From positions 1 to 12,316 of the forward strand of contig JAUWHC010000037.1 of assembly GCA_030606095.1 (NCBI GenBank): a stretch of 12,316 bases of DNA, given 5' to 3'. The notes beneath the pieces are model-generated. The model was not told the DNA's origin and made no database searches. It saw nothing but the letters and a program-made list of their open reading frames with translations. Shown piece by piece: positions 11,832-12,316 of the stretch. Source of the DNA: Promethearchaeota archaeon (GTDB lineage: Archaea > Asgardarchaeota > Lokiarchaeia > Sigyniarchaeales > SOKP01). The position numbers were made by a program, and so were the translations under genes. Position 1 is the first letter of the stretch. Every line of letters begins with the position of its first letter.

Positions 11832-12316
11832 ATAGATTGGGAGCGTGCTGAATTAGCACCGAATAAAAATCAGAAGGTAGAAGGTAGAGTCTTATTAGAT
11901 TTACGTGCTAAAATTAACGAATTAGAAAGAGACTTAGTTAAGTACAAAGAAGATATAAGAAATACAAAAGAGATTTTAAAAGAAACTCAAAATAAATTAA
12001 TTGGTAGAGAAAAAAGCCTTGTCAAAATTAGTGAAAAGTTTTCATCAGCTAAAAAGAATTTAGACGGTGTTTCTGAGGATAAATTAAATGTTGATATAGA
12101 ATTAACACGATTAATGCCAAAACTAGAAAAACTTCAAGAAGAAGTGATAAGAGTAAATGAAAATAATGAAAGATTAGAAAGTGAGTTGAGGTTTTCGACA
12201 GAAAAAGCAACTGAGATGGAACAAAAATTAAAGTTTAAAGATAAAGAGATAGAAAACAATAAATTCGAAATGAAAAATAGAAAAATCGAAATTGATATCT
12301 TAAACGGAAAAATTAA
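11832..12316 (+). CDS. Long coiled-coil protein, start of gene (partial, non-canonical start)
   Basis: An open frame runs without stop from 11811 (after TAA at 11808-11810) to the window edge. From 11832 it reads I/M-DWERAELAPNKNQKVEG, then LLDLRAKINELERDL and over 120 further residues rich in Lys, Glu, Leu, Ile and Asn in heptad pattern, including LTRLMPKLEKLQEEVIRVNE and MEQKLKFKDKEIE. This is a long parallel coiled coil, as in SMC-like arms, tethers or cytoskeletal scaffolds; no head domain is visible yet. No ATG, GTG or TTG lies in frame before an ATG at 12114, well inside the coiled coil. The ATA at 11832 is the best-placed candidate, with AGGTGGGCGG upstream at 11814-11823 and a TATA-like box 26 nt before it. 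A sequencing error or a true rare start are both possible. The start coordinate is therefore tentative. Confidence 0.65.
   Translation, partial: MDWERAELAPNKNQKVEGRVLLDLRAKINELERDLVKYKEDIRNTKEILKETQNKLIGREKSLVKISEKFSSAKKNLDGVSEDKLNVDIELTRLMPKLEKLQEEVIRVNENNERLESELRFSTEKATEMEQKLKFKDKEIENNKFEMKNRKIEIDILNGKI

Overview
The window reads as an AT-rich archaeal chromosome segment, most likely from an Asgard archaeon of the Lokiarchaeia type. The evidence for an archaeon is indirect: TATA-like boxes sit about 25-28 nt before several start codons (leaderless genes), ribosome sites of the GTGAT/GGTG type precede others, gene ends carry poly-T tracts, and there is a DUF123 GIY-YIG protein, a family common in archaea. 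The Asgard assignment is inference from overall gene style; no universal marker gene is present.

Layout. Positions 1-117 hold the N-terminus of a membrane protein (minus strand) that runs off the left edge. It is divergent from a GNAT acetyltransferase (252-1394), followed by an M20-family AbgB-like amidohydrolase (1479-2906) and a small unknown protein (3019-3318). A short-chain dehydrogenase of the (3R)-hydroxyacyl-CoA dehydrogenase type lies on the minus strand (3384-4328). A three- to four-span membrane protein with a TTG start (4467-4985) converges with, and overlaps by 8 bp, a two-gene minus-strand operon of a Cys-rich zinc protein and a DUF123 GIY-YIG protein. Next come an acyl-CoA dehydrogenase (5679-6821) and, convergent to it, a two-gene operon of a MenB/BadI-like crotonase and a 3-hydroxyacyl-CoA dehydrogenase (8501 to 6851). 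Upstream of that operon are two tandem perfect hairpins and an unknown coiled-coil protein (8657-9178). A divergent pair of multi-span membrane proteins follows (9328-10650 and 10812-11504), both with promoters placed for leaderless transcripts. The right end holds a decayed DUF72 gene start, a 30-bp tandem duplication containing a TATA-like sequence, and the start of a long coiled-coil protein that lacks any ATG/GTG/TTG start and runs off the right edge.

How the genes fit together. Four genes (SDR, acyl-CoA dehydrogenase, MenB/BadI-like crotonase, 3-hydroxyacyl-CoA dehydrogenase) supply steps of CoA-thioester oxidation. The crotonase is the unusual one: its closest remembered relatives are not ordinary enoyl-CoA hydratases but MenB (ring closure to dihydroxynaphthoyl-CoA) and BadI (hydrolytic opening of 2-ketocyclohexanecarboxyl-CoA). 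With no men genes here and an acyl-CoA dehydrogenase and hydroxyacyl-CoA dehydrogenase beside it, a role in alicyclic or benzoate-type acyl-CoA breakdown is possible. The crotonase and SDR genes are visibly richer in GC than their neighbours (hand counts of 120-base and 60-base samples gave about 52 percent, against about 34 percent in the adjoining dehydrogenase), which fits acquisition from bacteria. No CRISPR array, rRNA, tRNA or insertion sequence was seen.
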